From Bacillota bacterium (lineage in GTDB: Bacteria > Bacillota > Clostridia > Acetivibrionales > DSM-2933), in NCBI GenBank assembly GCA_023430975.1, contig JAEYYB010000129.1, positions 85,958 through 149,957 on the forward strand: a stretch of 64,000 nucleotides of DNA, given 5' to 3'. The stretch's first letter is position 1. Each line of letters begins with the position of its first letter. Both the position numbers and the translations under genes were made by a program. Below the pieces are notes generated by a model that was not told the DNA's origin, searched no databases, and saw only the letters and a list, made by a program, of their open reading frames with translations. Below are positions 62,373 through 64,000 of this stretch, in pieces.

Positions 62373-63488
62373 ATGAAAAGAAAGGTTTTAAGCATTTTAT
62401 TAACTGGTTTGCTGCTTATAACATACTTAAATGTTACAGCAAACATTTCTTCAGCAGCATCACTTCCAGCAACACCGCCGTCAGGCTATGACCAAGTCAA
62501 AAATAATGTCCCGCACGGTCAGGTCAGCTATATTAATTATCAGTCCAAAGCCACAAACAGTCAAAGGAGAGCGAGAATTTATCTGCCTCCAGGGTATTCA
62601 ACAAGCAATAAGTACAGCGTCATGTATTTACTGCACGGAATCGGCGGGAATGAAGACGAGTGGTACAGCAACGGGGCACCGAATGTCATTCTTGATAATC
62701 TTCTTGCAGAAGGTAAAATTCAGCCATTTATTCTTGTATTGCCGAACGGAAATGCAACAGGTAATGGTGTGTCTGATGGATGGGAAAATTTCACTAAAGA
62801 TATGCTCGACAGCCTTATACCATACATTGAAAGCAATTATTCCGTTTATACCGACCCTCAACACCGTGCAATAGCCGGTCTTTCACAGGGCGGTGCCCAA
62901 TCTATGAATATCGGGCTTCCCAACGTGGACAAGTTCCCTTATATTGGCGGTTTTTCCTCCTCACCAATCACAAAACAGAATAACCAATTGTTCCCTGATG
63001 GAGGAACCAAGGCCAAAGCTAATCTGAAACTTCTGTTTCTTTCCTGCGGAACTGCGGATAATCTTATATTCAGTAATGATAGGGTAAGGGATTATTGTAA
63101 GACTAATAATATACCATACACCGAATGGCTTCTTCAGAATTATGGTCATGATTGGACAGTGTGGAAACCAAGTTTGTGGAATTTTGCACAGATGGCGTGT
63201 GCAGTCGGTTTTACAAATCAGGCATCGGCTACACCAACCCCAACACCAACAAAACCAGCTACACCGACACCGACAAAAACAGCTACACCGACTCCTGTTG
63301 TAATTACAGGGGATTTAAATAATGATGGTGTTATAAACATGGCAGATGTAATATTATTAGCAACCAAATTTAATGCGGTATCCGGAGATGGAAAATATGT
63401 TGCAGCATATGACTTAAATAGTGACGGTGTAATAAATATGGCGGATGTTATTATTATTGCTTCAAAATTTAATACTGTAGTCAGCTAG
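62373..63488 (+). CDS. CE1 feruloyl/acetyl xylan esterase with dockerin (XynZ-type)
   Basis: 371 aa, signal peptide about 1-29 with AGGAGGG upstream. A CE1 domain spans about 35-285: YSVMYLLHGIGGNEDEW, nucleophile GLSQGG (S171), acid D229 (CGTADN) and H259 (NYGHDW). It resembles the feruloyl esterase domain of XynZ more than the CE1 at 11016 does. TPTPTKPATPTPT linker and C-terminal dockerin (DLNNDGVINMADV, DLNSDGVINMADV). It should cleave ferulate from arabinoxylan. A GH10 tail fossil lies immediately downstream. Confidence 0.9.
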   Translation: MKRKVLSILLTGLLLITYLNVTANISSAASLPATPPSGYDQVKNNVPHGQVSYINYQSKATNSQRRARIYLPPGYSTSNKYSVMYLLHGIGGNEDEWYSNGAPNVILDNLLAEGKIQPFILVLPNGNATGNGVSDGWENFTKDMLDSLIPYIESNYSVYTDPQHRAIAGLSQGGAQSMNIGLPNVDKFPYIGGFSSSPITKQNNQLFPDGGTKAKANLKLLFLSCGTADNLIFSNDRVRDYCKTNNIPYTEWLLQNYGHDWTVWKPSLWNFAQMACAVGFTNQASATPTPTPTKPATPTPTKTATPTPVVITGDLNNDGVINMADVILLATKFNAVSGDGKYVAAYDLNSDGVINMADVIIIASKFNTVVS

Positions 63489-63496
63489 CAATAATA

Positions 63497-63559
63497 ATGT
63501 CACATTGTAAAGATCCAAAACTTACGTATAGTGAATTAGAAGAAGCACTGATGAAGTAG
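63497..63559 (+). pseudogene. fossil of a GH10 module C-terminus
   Basis: The frame encodes DPKLTYSELEEALMK then stop, matching SPKPAYTALKEALMK that ends the GH10 domain at 41142. 36 of 48 bases over the last 16 codons are identical by hand count. It is out of frame with the upstream esterase-dockerin gene, so it looks like the remaining tail of a deleted or replaced GH10 gene. Confidence 0.6.
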
Positions 63560-63639
63560 GAGAAATATTGGTGGAATATAAAAAAAATATTCCACTTGAT
63601 ATAAAAATATAATTTAAAGAAAGAAGGGGGAGTTTTAAA

Positions 63640-64000
63640 ATGAAACAAAAAATGATGGTAATCATTTCTATAATGATGAGTTTTACCATCTTGTTTACCT
63701 TGTTTCCAGTAAACGTACAAGCAGCAACAACGCTTACCTCAAATGCTACCGGTACAATTGACGGGTATAACTACGAATACTGGAAAGATAACGGTACTGG
63801 AACTATGACTCTCAATGGGGGTGGTACATTCAGTTGCTCATGGAGTAATATCAATAATATATTATTCCGTACAGGTAAGAAACTTGGCTCGACCAAGGCA
63901 TGGCAGGATTATAATGGTATATCAATAGATTATGCCTGTAACTACCAGCCAAACGGTAACTCATACATGGCTGTCTATGGGTGGACGGAAGATCCTCTTG
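63640..64000 (+). CDS. second GH11 xylanase (3' end outside window)
   Basis: ATG at 63640 with AAGGGGGAG upstream; open to the end of the window (120 codons). The signal peptide end and GH11 domain (FPVNVQAATTLTSNATGTID, NGGGTFSCSWSNINNILFRTG) are almost the same as in the GH11-GH10 enzyme at 41702, with small changes such as AWQDYNGIS for TYQEYGNIS. The first catalytic Glu lies just past the window. The rest of the architecture cannot be seen. This is a recent duplication of the GH11 module. Confidence 0.88.
   Translation, partial: MKQKMMVIISIMMSFTILFTLFPVNVQAATTLTSNATGTIDGYNYEYWKDNGTGTMTLNGGGTFSCSWSNINNILFRTGKKLGSTKAWQDYNGISIDYACNYQPNGNSYMAVYGWTEDPL

Overview
The window is AT-rich, low-GC Gram-positive DNA from an anaerobic, cellulosome-forming clostridium. 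Eleven proteins carry C-terminal or internal duplicated Ca-binding dockerin repeats (pattern DxNxDGxxNMADVxxxA), joined by Thr/Pro linkers. These dockerins look more like the type II group than the classical enzyme-borne type I group. Together with the SigI/RsgI pair, this points to the Acetivibrio / Pseudobacteroides cellulosolvens clade. The species is an inference from sequence style only.

Layout. 1-3846: a GH43 tail and a GH43-CBM6-CBM6-dockerin-CE6 enzyme. 4024-10845: an unexpected redox cassette of a CcmF-type heme lyase, a secreted diheme HzsA-like beta-propeller protein, and a secreted diheme cytochrome c peroxidase/MauG-like protein that carries a dockerin. 11016-19373: dockerin esterases, a GH10-CBM6-dockerin-GH43 enzyme and a LacI-sensor histidine kinase. 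19775-34073: arabinose-type sugar uptake and catabolism (YtfQRT-YjfF importer, a second binding protein next to a two-component system, AraR, a FucI-family isomerase, AraB, AraD). 34503-44518: GH43-CBM6-dockerin, GH10-dockerin-CE3, GH62-CBM6-dockerin-GH10 and GH11-GH10-dockerin-esterase. 45073-47807: sigI and an rsgI whose outer domain is crystallin-like plus CBM42 (AbfB). 48592-57017: oligosaccharide permeases and binding protein, then cytoplasmic GH43, a beta-lactamase-fold hydrolase and GH51. 57224-64000: a second YesM/YesN two-component pair, a binding protein, a CE1-dockerin esterase and the start of a second GH11 gene.

How it fits together. Secreted multi-modular enzymes dock on a scaffoldin and strip acetyl, feruloyl and arabinosyl groups from arabinoxylan while cutting the backbone. 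ABC importers take up arabinose and arabino-xylo-oligosaccharides. Cytoplasmic GH43 and GH51 finish the oligomers, and the isomerase, AraB and AraD feed arabinose into the pentose phosphate pathway. Control is layered: AraR, two two-component systems, a LacI-type kinase, and SigI released by an RsgI that can bind arabinose side chains.

Non-coding structure is rich. A four-copy promoter module has two half-sites 21 bp apart and a TATAAT at fixed spacing; it lies upstream of the GH11/GH10 gene, sigI, the permease operon and the binding protein at 60963. An exactly 58-nt hairpin leader occurs three times, directly upstream of the ytfR, araR and GH43 start regions. A ~100-bp palindromic repeat family has nine full and two degenerate copies whose arms co-vary.
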